Assembly (NCBI GenBank): GCA_964423095.1
Contig: CAYRDI010000015.1
Span: forward strand, 1-38,951
DNA length: 38,951 bases
Origin: Micavibrio_A sp964423095
GTDB taxonomy: Bacteria; Pseudomonadota; Alphaproteobacteria; Micavibrionales; Micavibrionaceae
Direction: 5' to 3'
Shown here: in pieces, positions 25,364-32,936 of the stretch
Position numbering within the stretch: position 1 is the stretch's first letter
Layout of the letters: each line of letters starts with the position of its first letter
Program-made: the position numbers and the translations under genes
Notes under the pieces: model-generated
The model's database searches: none
The model's input: only the letters and a program-made list of their open reading frames with translations
Told to the model about the DNA's origin: nothing

Positions 25364-25397
25364 CGGCGATATTTATCCCTTAAAGGTTTGATTCTTC

Positions 25398-25425
25398 TGA
25401 ATAAACTAACACAACGCGGATGCAA
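25398..25425 (-). promoter_or_regulatory. Possible promoter for spoT
   Basis: On the minus strand TTGCAT (25420-25425), a 16-base spacer and TATTCA (25398-25403) lie downstream of the rpoZ terminator and about 35 bases before the spoT start. The match is modest. Confidence 0.35.
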
Positions 25426-25477
25426 AAGCACGGGTTATTTCGGGGACGATGCATATAAGCCGCTGATAGAAAAAGAA

Positions 25478-25499
25478 AAAGGCCGCAAAGGCGGCCTTT
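25478..25499 (-). terminator. Terminator of rpoZ
   Basis: AAAGGCCGC (25478-25486) pairs perfectly with GCGGCCTTT (25491-25499) around a 4-base loop, and TTTTTC repeats follow on the minus strand. Confidence 0.85.
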
Positions 25500-25520
25500 G
25501 TTTTGGAAGGGCAAGAGGCC

Positions 25521-25916
25521 CTATTCTTCGATGTCGTCACCGCCGGCCATATCTTCCAGACCGGGTTCGGAATCATCATCCTCATCGTCTTCATCGGCAG
25601 CCATATCGATGGTCGCGCTGCGCGCCATGGCTTTCCATTCTTCTTCGCCTTCCATGGAATCCACCACATCTTCGCCATCGTCATCAAGGGCGATAATCCT
25701 TTGTTTTCCACGGATAATTTCTTCTTTCAACGTATCCACATCAACCGTGGTTTCGGCAATTTCGCGTAACGCCACAACCGGGTTTTTGTCATTGTCACGG
25801 TCCAGCGTCAGACCGGCACCGGCACCAATCTGGCGCGCGCGTTGGGCTGCCACCATGACGAGTTCAAAACGGTTCGAAACTTTTTCAATGCAATCTTCGA
25901 CGGTCACGCGGGCCAT
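25521..25916 (-). CDS. rpoZ: RNA polymerase omega subunit
   Basis: The 131-residue protein begins MARVTVEDCIEKVSNRFELV and continues with AAQRARQIGAGAG and NPVVALREIAETTVD, the omega signature. The last 55 residues are a strongly acidic tail (ADEDDEDDDSEPGLEDM), longer than the E. coli protein but usual in alphaproteobacteria. Omega assists assembly of RNA polymerase and forms part of a ppGpp site in proteobacteria. The adjacent gene is spoT. The ribosome site is GGAAGGAA. Confidence 0.96.
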   Translation of the reverse strand: MARVTVEDCIEKVSNRFELVMVAAQRARQIGAGAGLTLDRDNDKNPVVALREIAETTVDVDTLKEEIIRGKQRIIALDDDGEDVVDSMEGEEEWKAMARSATIDMAADEDDEDDDSEPGLEDMAGGDDIEE

Positions 25917-25951
25917 GGAAATTCCTTCCTGAAAGACTAAATAGCTGGCTA

Positions 25952-25980
25952 GGTATAGGAATTTTGGCGGATCGACGCAA
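25952..25980 (-). promoter_or_regulatory. Promoter for rpoZ
   Basis: On the minus strand TTGCGT (25975-25980), a 17-base spacer and TATACC (25952-25957) stand 36 bases upstream of the rpoZ start. Confidence 0.55.
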
Positions 25981-26080
25981 GTTTTTTATTCAAGGGAACC
26001 AATCACGGCCCGAAGCATTTTTAGATGGACATATGAGAGTTCCCCTAATATAAGGCCGGACTAATATTTTAGGTACCTTT

Positions 26081-26740
26081 ATGGGACAGGCATACAAACC
26101 GTCAAGACATGGACAGGGCATGAAATCCGAAGAAAACAACATCCCTTTTTACGGGCAGGACAAGGTCGCCATGTTTATTGACGGCTCGAATCTTTACGCC
26201 GCCGCGCGCAGCCTTGAATTCGACATCGATTACCGGAAGTTGCTGTCCTGGGGCGCATCACGCGGGCGGCTGGTGCGGGCGTTTTATTACACCGCGCTGA
26301 TCGAAGATGCGGATTATTCGCCGATCCGCCCCTTGGTCGACTGGCTGGATTATAACGGCTACACCATGGTTACCAAACCGACCAAGGAGTTTGTGGATTC
26401 ACAGGGCCGCCGCAAGATCAAAGGCAACATGGACATCGAACTTGCCATCGATGTCATGGAGATGGCCGACCATCTGGACCATATCATCCTGTTTTCCGGC
26501 GATGGCGATTTCCGCCGTCTGATCGAATCCGTTCAACGAAAAGGCGTACGTGTCACCGTCGTCAGCACGATTGAATCGAGCCCGCCGATGGTGGCCGACG
26601 AGTTGCGCCGCCAAGCCGATTATTTTCTAGACCTGGAAAGTTTGCGGGAGAAAATTTCGCGCGGGCCGCATGCATCAGGCGATACCTATGCACAGGACGA
26701 CGAACAACCCCACCGAGCCGCCCTGCAACAGCGTGGCTGA
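26081..26740 (+). CDS. NYN-domain (LabA/DUF88-like) putative ribonuclease
   Basis: The 219-residue protein has an NYN/PIN-like domain at about 28-185. The acidic residues expected for metal binding are in FIDGSNLYAAA, GNMDIELAIDVM and LFSGDGDFRRLIE. NYN proteins are predicted or shown RNases acting on structured RNAs. The N-terminal 25 and C-terminal 30 residues (SGDTYAQDDEQPHRA) look disordered. It is divergent from rpoZ, as is common in alphaproteobacteria, and ends 22 bases from the convergent chemoreceptor gene. An alternative start is 26120. Confidence 0.85.
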   Translation: MGQAYKPSRHGQGMKSEENNIPFYGQDKVAMFIDGSNLYAAARSLEFDIDYRKLLSWGASRGRLVRAFYYTALIEDADYSPIRPLVDWLDYNGYTMVTKPTKEFVDSQGRRKIKGNMDIELAIDVMEMADHLDHIILFSGDGDFRRLIESVQRKGVRVTVVSTIESSPPMVADELRRQADYFLDLESLREKISRGPHASGDTYAQDDEQPHRAALQQRG

Positions 26741-26762
26741 TCGGGGGAGTGGGCAGGCGGGT

Positions 26763-28973
26763 TTATTCCGCCGCCTGTGCCAATCTGATTTCGCCGTCTT
26801 TTTTCTGTGCGGAATCATCGGAACGGATTTCAGCCAGGAACGATGCGACCTGTGTCCGCAATTCCACAGAAAGTTTGGCGAGTTCGCCCGCAGCCCCCAG
26901 AACAGTTTTGGATTCTTCACCCGTTTGATAGGCGTTTTCCTGCACCGTCACGATGTTTTGTGAAACCTGCTGCGTTCCGGTCGATGCCTCGGCCACGTTG
27001 CGGCCGATTTCCCCCGTTGCGGCATTCTGTTCTTCCACGGCGGCCGTCACAGACGTCGTGGCTTCATCGATCTTCTTGACGTTGCGGATAATCTTATCCA
27101 TCGCTTCGACGCTGGAATTGATCGCCGCCTGAATCGCCGTGACGCGCTCATCGATCTGTTCTGTTTTCTGGGCCGTTTCATTGGCCAGTTTTTTCACTTC
27201 ATCCGCAACAACCGCGAAGCCCTTCCCGGCCTCACCCGCACGCGCGGCTTCGATGGTCGCGTTGAGAGCCAGCAGGTTCGTCTGTTCGGCGATGTCCTTG
27301 ATCGCGCCGACGACTTCACCGATCGATACGGCCATTTCCTGAAGATCCTTGACCTCTTTGCTGGTATTTTCGGCTTCATCGGAGGCATGGTTGGCCATGT
27401 TGGCGACCATGTTGATTTGTTGTGCGATTTCCTGTGCGGAGGCCGTCAATTCTTCGGTTGCCGCCGCCACCGTTTGCACGTTGGCATCGGCCTCCGTCGC
27501 CGCCGCCGCCACCGCGCTGCTGATTTCGGAGGTGCGATCCGAGGCATCCGTCATCTTTTCCGCCGCGTGCTGCATTTGCTGTGCCGCAGAGGTCAAGGAC
27601 ATGATCACCGTCGATGTCCGCGAATCGAAATTGTCGGCGAGTTTGTTCATCGCCGCACGTTTTTCCTGTTCCGCGCGGATCTTTGCCTTTTCCTGTTCTG
27701 CTTCCATCCGTTCCATTTCAATGGCGTTTTCCTTGAACACCTGCACGGCCTTGGCCATATCGCCGATTTCGTCATGACGATCCAGCGAAGGCACGCTGAT
27801 ATTATTATTCCCATCGGCCAGCGTTTTCATGGAAGAGACCATACTTTTGATTGGCTTCGTGAGACTGCGGGCATATCCGATGCTGATGAAGCCAATCAGC
27901 AACAAGATTCCCAAAGAGCTGACAATGGCAATTTTTTCGATGTGATAAAACTCTGCCAATGCCTCTTCCGCCAGCACTTCCGTAATCATGGCCCATTTCA
28001 CACCGCCGAATTCAAAGGGTCGATAGACTGTAAAAGCCTCTTTTTTCGTGTGTTCGTCTAATTCCAACGAAGAACCACTTTTTCCTTCAAGCGCTTCATT
28101 GGCGGATTCTTCCTCGATCTTCATCTTCAGTGTGGTCGGCTCTTCGGAGAACCGGTAATCCGTGCGCATCAAATGATCCTGACCGACAAGATACATGGCC
28201 GACGTTTTGCCGATCTCATCGGTATCTTTGAACAACGCATTGATTTTTCCGGCCGGCATCTGGAAGGCCAGAACGCCCATGAATTCGCCGTTATGATCCA
28301 GAACCGGAACGGAGATAAAGCTGGCCGGGACGTTGTTGCTCGGTGCGTATTCCGCAAAATCGTAAAAATGGAAGGCATCCTTTTTGGGATTTTCTTTGGC
28401 CTCTTTGAACGAACGAGCAAGATCCGTGTCTTTCCACGGGCCGTTTATCATACTGGTCGAAAAATCGCGTTCCTTAAACACCGTGTAGATATTGTTCCCT
28501 TCACGATCAAACAAAAATATATCGTAATATTCACGCGTTTGCTGGATCTTATGAAACCACGGATGGTATTTTGCATGGACCATGGAATAGAGCGAGCCAT
28601 CGGGTGCTTCATCCATTTTATCTTTTTCGCCCACTTTATTGGGATTGTCATCGATGTAGATTTTCTGGAGCTGTTGCGTCGGTTCCGCGCCCAGAGCCTT
28701 ATACCCCGCATCAAAATCCACGATCGCCTGACGCACATAATCGCTGTCCGCCAGAATGATGGCATCATCGCGGATGGAATCCAGATAGGCCGTCAATTCC
28801 GAGGCAACCTCGGATTGGTGTGCGCCCAACGAATTCATCGTGGTTTGATTTGCTTGTTTGTGCATCAAGTGTGTTTGCAAGTAGCTCACGGCGAACACGT
28901 TCAAAGCCGTCAGGACAATCATGATCAAGGGAAGTTTTTTGGATATTTTCATGCGCGCGAGCGGGTTGAGCAT
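26763..28973 (-). CDS. Methyl-accepting chemotaxis protein
   Basis: The protein has 736 residues from ATG 28973; a TTG four codons earlier is also possible. TM1 lies at about 10-30 (LPLIMIVLTALNVFAVSYL). A large periplasmic Cache-type sensor domain follows at about 35-335 (YYDIFLFDREGNNIYTVFKE, ISVPVLDHNGEFMGVLAFQM). TM2 is at about 345-365 and HAMP follows (KSMVSSMKTLADG, RHDEIGDMAKAVQVFKENA). The signalling domain has the hairpin tip AEQTNLLALNATIEAARAGE and GKGFAVVADEVKKLA. No C-terminal CheR-binding pentapeptide is present; it ends LAQAAE. No che genes lie nearby, so it is an orphan receptor, probably for small organic ligands. Confidence 0.95.
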   Translation of the reverse strand: MLNPLARMKISKKLPLIMIVLTALNVFAVSYLQTHLMHKQANQTTMNSLGAHQSEVASELTAYLDSIRDDAIILADSDYVRQAIVDFDAGYKALGAEPTQQLQKIYIDDNPNKVGEKDKMDEAPDGSLYSMVHAKYHPWFHKIQQTREYYDIFLFDREGNNIYTVFKERDFSTSMINGPWKDTDLARSFKEAKENPKKDAFHFYDFAEYAPSNNVPASFISVPVLDHNGEFMGVLAFQMPAGKINALFKDTDEIGKTSAMYLVGQDHLMRTDYRFSEEPTTLKMKIEEESANEALEGKSGSSLELDEHTKKEAFTVYRPFEFGGVKWAMITEVLAEEALAEFYHIEKIAIVSSLGILLLIGFISIGYARSLTKPIKSMVSSMKTLADGNNNISVPSLDRHDEIGDMAKAVQVFKENAIEMERMEAEQEKAKIRAEQEKRAAMNKLADNFDSRTSTVIMSLTSAAQQMQHAAEKMTDASDRTSEISSAVAAAATEADANVQTVAAATEELTASAQEIAQQINMVANMANHASDEAENTSKEVKDLQEMAVSIGEVVGAIKDIAEQTNLLALNATIEAARAGEAGKGFAVVADEVKKLANETAQKTEQIDERVTAIQAAINSSVEAMDKIIRNVKKIDEATTSVTAAVEEQNAATGEIGRNVAEASTGTQQVSQNIVTVQENAYQTGEESKTVLGAAGELAKLSVELRTQVASFLAEIRSDDSAQKKDGEIRLAQAAE

Positions 28974-29114
28974 GTGCAGCCTCAAGAACGGGTTGAAAGT
29001 GTTAATGTCTGATAAGAAAACTTAAGATAAATTGGTTAACAGAGTACTAAAGTTTTCGGGAACGCGAAAGGCCCAAAATGAAAAACGGCTTTTTACCATG
29101 GACTTGCACACCAT

Positions 29115-29146
29115 AAAAAAAACCGACCGTTTGCTTCGGCCGGTTT
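29115..29146 (-). terminator. Terminator of the small secreted protein gene
   Basis: A 10-bp stem with one mismatch (29120-29129 with 29137-29146) and a 7-base loop is followed by eight T on the minus strand (29115-29122). Confidence 0.8.
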
Positions 29147-29176
29147 GGAATTCACGATGTCGTCTGTAAAGAAATC

Positions 29177-29455
29177 CTAGTTTTTTCGCGGCAAGCGCAT
29201 TTCATCGCGAAGGTTGAAGCCCTTGTCGGCTTTTTGGTCATCCGTCGCGCCGGCAGCCGGCGCAATGTCCTGCGGGTTGGCGGTTTCCGCGGTGGCTTGC
29301 TGTTCCTCGGTTGTGGACGGCTGGCTGCGGGAGACCTGATAGGATTTGGTGCCCTTGGTTGGTATACGCGGCGATGTCGTGTCCGCAGCAAATGCGGGTG
29401 TGGACGCGATAACGGCCGCAACGGCCAACAGGCTGTGTTTCAATGTATTTTTCAT
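29177..29455 (-). CDS. Small secreted hypothetical protein
   Basis: The 92-residue protein starts at ATG 29455 with AAAGGAA upstream. It has a clear signal peptide, MKNTLKHSLLAVAAVIASTP then AFA, cut near residue 23. The mature part of about 69 residues is polar and low-complexity (SQPSTTEEQQATAETANPQD), then has a charged end, DKGFNLRDEMRLPRKN. I recognise no family. It has its own terminator and a 10-bp stem-loop in the leader, so it is an independent and possibly abundant transcript. Confidence 0.75.
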   Translation of the reverse strand: MKNTLKHSLLAVAAVIASTPAFAADTTSPRIPTKGTKSYQVSRSQPSTTEEQQATAETANPQDIAPAAGATDDQKADKGFNLRDEMRLPRKN

Positions 29456-29483
29456 GGGTTTTTCCTTTTTCAACAGGGGATCA

Positions 29484-29511
29484 CCCCGGCTTTATACGAC
29501 AAAAGCCGGGG
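29484..29511 (-). promoter_or_regulatory. Strong stem-loop in the 5' leader of the secreted protein gene
   Basis: CCCCGGCTTT (29484-29493) and AAAGCCGGGG (29502-29511) form a perfect 10-bp stem with an 8-base loop, 29 bases before the start codon. There is no U-run after it in either direction. It may stabilise the mRNA or act as a thermosensor or leader element. The rest of 29512-29647 shows no gene. Confidence 0.55.
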
Positions 29512-29647
29512 CAACACTGAACATTAGAAATTTTTTCATGGGGGAACCTTTGGTAAGAGCGAATCAATGTTCCCAAAGTTACCGTGCACGCAGGAGACCA
29601 TGGAAGTCACCCGCATACGGATTACGCGCTTTATCAACAACCGAATA

Positions 29648-31222
29648 TTACGCGGCGGCTTCGTCCGGTTTTGTCTTCGCCCGTTTGGTCACGAGTTTGT
29701 TCAGCGCATGAATGTAGGCCCGTGCGGACGCCACCAGCGTATCCGCATCCGCCCCCTGCCCGTTCACGGTTTTTCCGTTTTCTTCCAAACGCACGGTGAC
29801 TTCGGCCTGCGCATCCGTTCCGCCCGTCACGGCGTGAACCTGATACAGCTGTAAATGCGCGTCTTCGTGCGGAACAATCGCACGGATGGCTTTAAAGATC
29901 GCATCCACGGGACCGTTGCCTTCGACCTTGGCGGATTTTTCTTCGCCATTGAGGGTCAAAACAAGCTCCGCCGTCTGCGGCCCCGTTGTCCCCGCCACCA
30001 CCTGCAACGAAACAAAGCGGATGGCATCATCTTGTGTACCCACCGTATCTTCGATCAACGCGATAATGTCGTCATCGAAGACCTGTTTCTTTTTATCGGC
30101 CAGATCCTTGAAGCGTTTGAAGAGGTCGTTGAGTGCATTATCGCCCAGTTCGTAACCCAGTTCGGCCACACGGGATTTGAGCGCATGACGGCCCGAATGT
30201 TTTCCCAAGACCAGTTCCGAGCGGGTAAGGCCGATGGATTCCGGCGTCATGATTTCGTACGTGGAGGCATTTTTTAAAACGCCGTCCTGATGGATGCCGG
30301 ATTCATGGGCGAAGGCATTCGCGCCTACGATAGCCTTGTTCGGTTGTACGCTGAATCCAATCGTGGTGGCCAGCGTACGGGAGGCTTTTGTAATCATCGT
30401 CGAATCCACCCCGCAATCGAATGGCAGGCGGTCGGCACGGGTTTTGAGGGCCATCACGACCTCCTCCAGCGCGGCGTTGCCCGCGCGTTCACCGATCCCG
30501 TTGATCGTGCATTCGATTTGCCGCGCCCCCGCCGATACACCGGCCAGAGAGTTGGCAACCGCCAAGCCAAGGTCATTGTGACAATGGGTGGAGATTATGC
30601 ATTTGTCGATGTCGGTCACGGTATTGCGGATATAGGTAATCAGTTCCGCATATTCCGTTGGCACGGCATAGCCGACCGTATCGGGAATGTTGATGGTGGT
30701 GGCACCGGAACGGATGGCGGCATCGATGGCGCGGCACAGGAAATCCCAATCCGAGCGCGTGGCATCCATGGCCGACCATTCGACATTGTCCGTATAACGC
30801 CGCGCGCGGGTGACGGAGGCCACAACGGATTCCAGAACCTGCTCTTCATCCATTTGTAATTGATAGCGCATATGTTGCGGGGATGTGGAAATGAAGGTGT
30901 GGATGCGCGGGTTTTTGGCGGGTTTCAACGCATCCCCCGCCACATCGATATCGCGTTCGATGGCACGGGATAAACCACACACGGTGGCACGTTTGATCAC
31001 TTTGGCGATTTCGTTCACCGCTTCGAAATCCCCGGGGGAGGCGATGGGAAAGCCCGCCTCGATAATATCCACGCCCATATCATCAAGCAGGCGCGCCATG
31101 CGCAGCTTTTCTTCCAGATTCATGGAACAGCCGGGCGATTGTTCGCCGTCACGCAAGGTGGTGTCGAAGATCAACACACGGTTTTTGGGGTCTGTCCTGG
31201 TCGGCTCTATGGGCGGATTCAT
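29648..31222 (-). CDS. leuA: 2-isopropylmalate synthase
   Basis: The 524-residue protein has the HMGL-like TIM barrel at about 15-290: FDTTLRDGEQSPG, IISTHCHNDLGLAVANSLAG with metal-binding His residues, and INGIGERAGNAALEEVVM. A linker and the C-terminal allosteric domain follow at about 390-510 (VVAGTTGPQTAELVLTLNG, DAQAEVTVRLEENGKTVNG), where leucine feedback inhibition normally acts. It makes the first committed step to leucine, joining acetyl-CoA and 2-oxoisovalerate. AAGGAG lies 7 bases before ATG. A leucine-rich leader peptide upstream points to attenuation. Confidence 0.97.
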   Translation of the reverse strand: MNPPIEPTRTDPKNRVLIFDTTLRDGEQSPGCSMNLEEKLRMARLLDDMGVDIIEAGFPIASPGDFEAVNEIAKVIKRATVCGLSRAIERDIDVAGDALKPAKNPRIHTFISTSPQHMRYQLQMDEEQVLESVVASVTRARRYTDNVEWSAMDATRSDWDFLCRAIDAAIRSGATTINIPDTVGYAVPTEYAELITYIRNTVTDIDKCIISTHCHNDLGLAVANSLAGVSAGARQIECTINGIGERAGNAALEEVVMALKTRADRLPFDCGVDSTMITKASRTLATTIGFSVQPNKAIVGANAFAHESGIHQDGVLKNASTYEIMTPESIGLTRSELVLGKHSGRHALKSRVAELGYELGDNALNDLFKRFKDLADKKKQVFDDDIIALIEDTVGTQDDAIRFVSLQVVAGTTGPQTAELVLTLNGEEKSAKVEGNGPVDAIFKAIRAIVPHEDAHLQLYQVHAVTGGTDAQAEVTVRLEENGKTVNGQGADADTLVASARAYIHALNKLVTKRAKTKPDEAAA

Positions 31223-31223
31223 A

Positions 31224-31366
31224 TCCTAACTCCTTGATATATCGATTGAATGCAAATCAATCGTTCATTTTATGTTGTTTGATTGGTTTGGCTTTATTCC
31301 CCTGGAAGGTAGGTGCGGTTTCGCACCCCATACCCCTTCAGGGGGTTCTAAGGAGGAGGGTTAGGA
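31224..31366 (-). promoter_or_regulatory. leuA leader with mutually exclusive structures (predicted attenuator)
   Basis: Four pairings can be drawn in the leader RNA. A: ACCCC with GGGGT (31342-31346 with 31332-31336). B: CCCCTG with CAGGGG (31339-31344 with 31299-31304), which excludes A. A stem of 6 bp with a 4-base loop sits at 31312-31327, and one of 7 bp at 31243-31263. C: the leucine-codon segment at 31350-31366 pairs with the leuA Shine-Dalgarno segment at 31224-31235 (7 and 5 bp around a 5-base bulge). No hairpin is followed by a U-run, so classic intrinsic termination is not supported; control of translation is the likelier reading. Confidence 0.55.
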
Positions 31367-31397
31367 GCAGGGATGCTGTGTTCACGTTCAAAGCCAT
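31338..31397 (-). CDS. leuL: leuA leader peptide, 19 residues
   Basis: The peptide reads MALNVNTASLLLTLLLRTP and holds seven leucines, six of them in two runs of three at codons 10-12 and 14-16. It ends at TGA 31338-31340, 115 bases before leuA. The codons used (CTG CTC CTA, CTC CTC CTT) are varied. A good promoter places the likely transcription start at or within two bases of the ATG, so the peptide may be translated from a leaderless mRNA, as is known for trpL in rhizobia. Stalling on these codons under leucine shortage would regulate leuA. Confidence 0.75.
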   Translation of the reverse strand: MALNVNTASLLLTLLLRTP

Positions 31398-31404
31398 CGG
31401 AGAT

Positions 31405-31433
31405 ATCTAAAGCGAAATAGAGTTGCAAGTCAA
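31405..31433 (-). promoter_or_regulatory. Promoter of the leuL-leuA transcript
   Basis: On the minus strand TTGACT (31428-31433), a 17-base spacer and TTAGAT (31405-31410) form a good sigma70 promoter. Only 7 bases separate the -10 box from the leader-peptide ATG at 31397, and no ribosome site fits between them. Confidence 0.7.
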
Positions 31434-31493
31434 GAAAACCGCCGCGTTTCTTTTTTTGTTGTATTGTTTTAGAATTATTTGTTATGGAAAAGT

Positions 31494-32060
31494 ATGTATA
31501 GTCTGTTGCTTCATATCAATAAGCGAAATGACATGATCCACCTGGGTCAGGTCATGGGACATTATTTCAAAGAGAACGCCAAAGATCATCCCGGTGACAC
31601 CCCGTGGACGATTTTGCTGGGAGCGGATTCAGATAGCGGCAAGTCCTTACTAGCCCTTGCCATCGACAGTGTCTTCCGCCCCCACCTCTATCCCGATGGT
31701 ATTTCCCATGAGGTAAGTGCCGATTCCCGTTTAAAGCCGGATTTTTTTGGATCGCCCGTACCTCCCGTCATTTTCAGCAACTTCCAGAATTTGATCTATT
31801 CAAGCCAAGAATATTTCGATTCTGCACTGGAAGACTTCATACATAAGTACAGCGGCGCAAAAGTTTACGTTAGTGCCAATATTCAAAGAACATTTACAGG
31901 GGAATTTAATTACGCTGCACACGGGCTTTGCTCAAACTGGCTTGATGCAAACTTTCATGTGTACGGGCACAAAAAAGACGGGTTTAAACGAAGAATAGTT
32001 GCAACGGTTAAAGACAGGGCCTTTTTTCAAACGCTTCAAACAGCTGGTATGGACTTCTGA
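31494..32060 (+). CDS. Orphan P-loop NTPase-like protein
   Basis: The protein has about 188 residues from ATG 31494; TTG 31479 and ATG 31533 are alternative starts and none has a good ribosome site. Near residue 45 it carries a Walker A motif, ILLGADSDSGKSLLALAI. No clear Walker B is visible. The C-terminal part, CSNWLDANFHVYGHKKDG followed by RRIVATVKD, faintly recalls TsaE, but the resemblance is too weak to name it so. The sequence is more AT-rich than neighbouring genes. It stands alone, divergent from leuA and convergent with the Trm112 gene. Recent acquisition is possible. Function unknown. Confidence 0.6.
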   Translation: MYSLLLHINKRNDMIHLGQVMGHYFKENAKDHPGDTPWTILLGADSDSGKSLLALAIDSVFRPHLYPDGISHEVSADSRLKPDFFGSPVPPVIFSNFQNLIYSSQEYFDSALEDFIHKYSGAKVYVSANIQRTFTGEFNYAAHGLCSNWLDANFHVYGHKKDGFKRRIVATVKDRAFFQTLQTAGMDF

Positions 32061-32063
32061 ATC

Positions 32064-32240
32064 CTATAAGATCTTCCGCGCTTCTTCCACCAGCATGATG
32101 GGGATGCCATCGCGGATGGGATAGGCGAGGCCCGCCTGATCCGAAATCAATTCCTGTTTCGCGGCATCATACCGCAGCGGCACCTTCGTCAAAGGGCAGA
32201 CGAGAATTTCGAGCAGTTTCGGATCGAGCTTGACGGTCAT
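32064..32240 (-). CDS. Trm112/UPF0434 (YcaR) family protein
   Basis: The 58-residue protein is short but clearly coding: MTVKLDPKLLEILVCPLTKV, then PLRYDAAKQELISDQAGLAY and PIRDGIPIMLVEEARKI. LLEILVCP and the AYPIRDGIPIML end are the family signature. Only the first Cys of the usual CPxC pair is kept (CPLT), as in many proteobacterial YcaR proteins, so zinc binding is doubtful. Eukaryotic and archaeal Trm112 activates methyltransferases; the bacterial role is less known. It ends 4 bases past the P-loop gene's stop on the opposite strand. Confidence 0.88.
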   Translation of the reverse strand: MTVKLDPKLLEILVCPLTKVPLRYDAAKQELISDQAGLAYPIRDGIPIMLVEEARKIL

Positions 32241-32277
32241 GGGGATGTTATAGCGGGCTTTCAGAGGCTTGTCACGG

Positions 32278-32910
32278 TCAATGCTTGCAGCCGCAGCAGC
32301 CGTTCGCTTCCATTTCGAGAAGCGTCATGAAGAGCTTCGCCCTCGCCTTGCAGCACGGGGCCTCCAGCAACGCCTGTTTTTCATGCGCATCGAAGGGGCA
32401 GATCATGGCGAGCGAGGTGATCAGTTTTTCATCCCCCGCATTATCGACCGCATCCCACGAACAGGTCAGACCCTGATGATGAAAATAATCTTTTAAAAGG
32501 TTTTTCAGGCGGGCGCGGTCCATATCAAGGCAGCCCATGGGTTCCAGATCCCCCTTGAAATCCGCCCAGACGACATTCGCACGGCGATAGCCCGATTTCT
32601 GGCCCAGCTCTTCTTCGATTTTAAAACGCGTGACACCCGTCAGCACGATTTCATAGCGGCCATCGGGTGTTTCGTTATAGCTGGTGATCCGTCCGGCACA
32701 TCCGACGCTGTACAATTCCCCCGCTTCATCGGGCTGTATCATACCAATCAAGCGCGATCCACGAATGGCATCATCGACCATCGCCACATAGCGGGGTTCG
32801 AAAATATTGAGCGGTAATTGACCCCGCGGCAACAGCAGAACGCCGGACAGCGGAAAAATCGGCAATTCCCCCGGCAAGGCATCATAAGTCTGGCGAAACG
32901 GTTTGGTCAT
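32278..32910 (-). CDS. Lon N-terminal substrate-binding domain protein
   Basis: The 210-residue protein consists of a stand-alone LON_substr_bdg domain: LPIFPLSGVLLLPRGQLPLN, IFEPRYVAMVDDAI, RLIGMIQP and VGCAGRITSYNE, followed by a helical half. It has no AAA or protease part. Such proteins are common in alphaproteobacteria and are thought to bind unfolded substrates. The extreme C-terminus is Cys-rich (NGCCGCKH). It lies between the thioredoxin and Trm112 genes on the same strand with short gaps. Confidence 0.9.
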   Translation of the reverse strand: MTKPFRQTYDALPGELPIFPLSGVLLLPRGQLPLNIFEPRYVAMVDDAIRGSRLIGMIQPDEAGELYSVGCAGRITSYNETPDGRYEIVLTGVTRFKIEEELGQKSGYRRANVVWADFKGDLEPMGCLDMDRARLKNLLKDYFHHQGLTCSWDAVDNAGDEKLITSLAMICPFDAHEKQALLEAPCCKARAKLFMTLLEMEANGCCGCKH

Positions 32911-32936
32911 GATCTTAGATATATAGGCCCGTTTTT

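Noticed and set aside
28173..29012. 279-codon open frame on the plus strand
   Set aside because: Antisense to the chemoreceptor sensor domain. It shows no recognisable motif or ribosome site.
31299..31344. Classic transcription attenuator (terminator hairpin plus U-run) before leuA
   Set aside because: Hairpins exist but none is followed by a run of T on the minus strand, so intrinsic termination is not supported.
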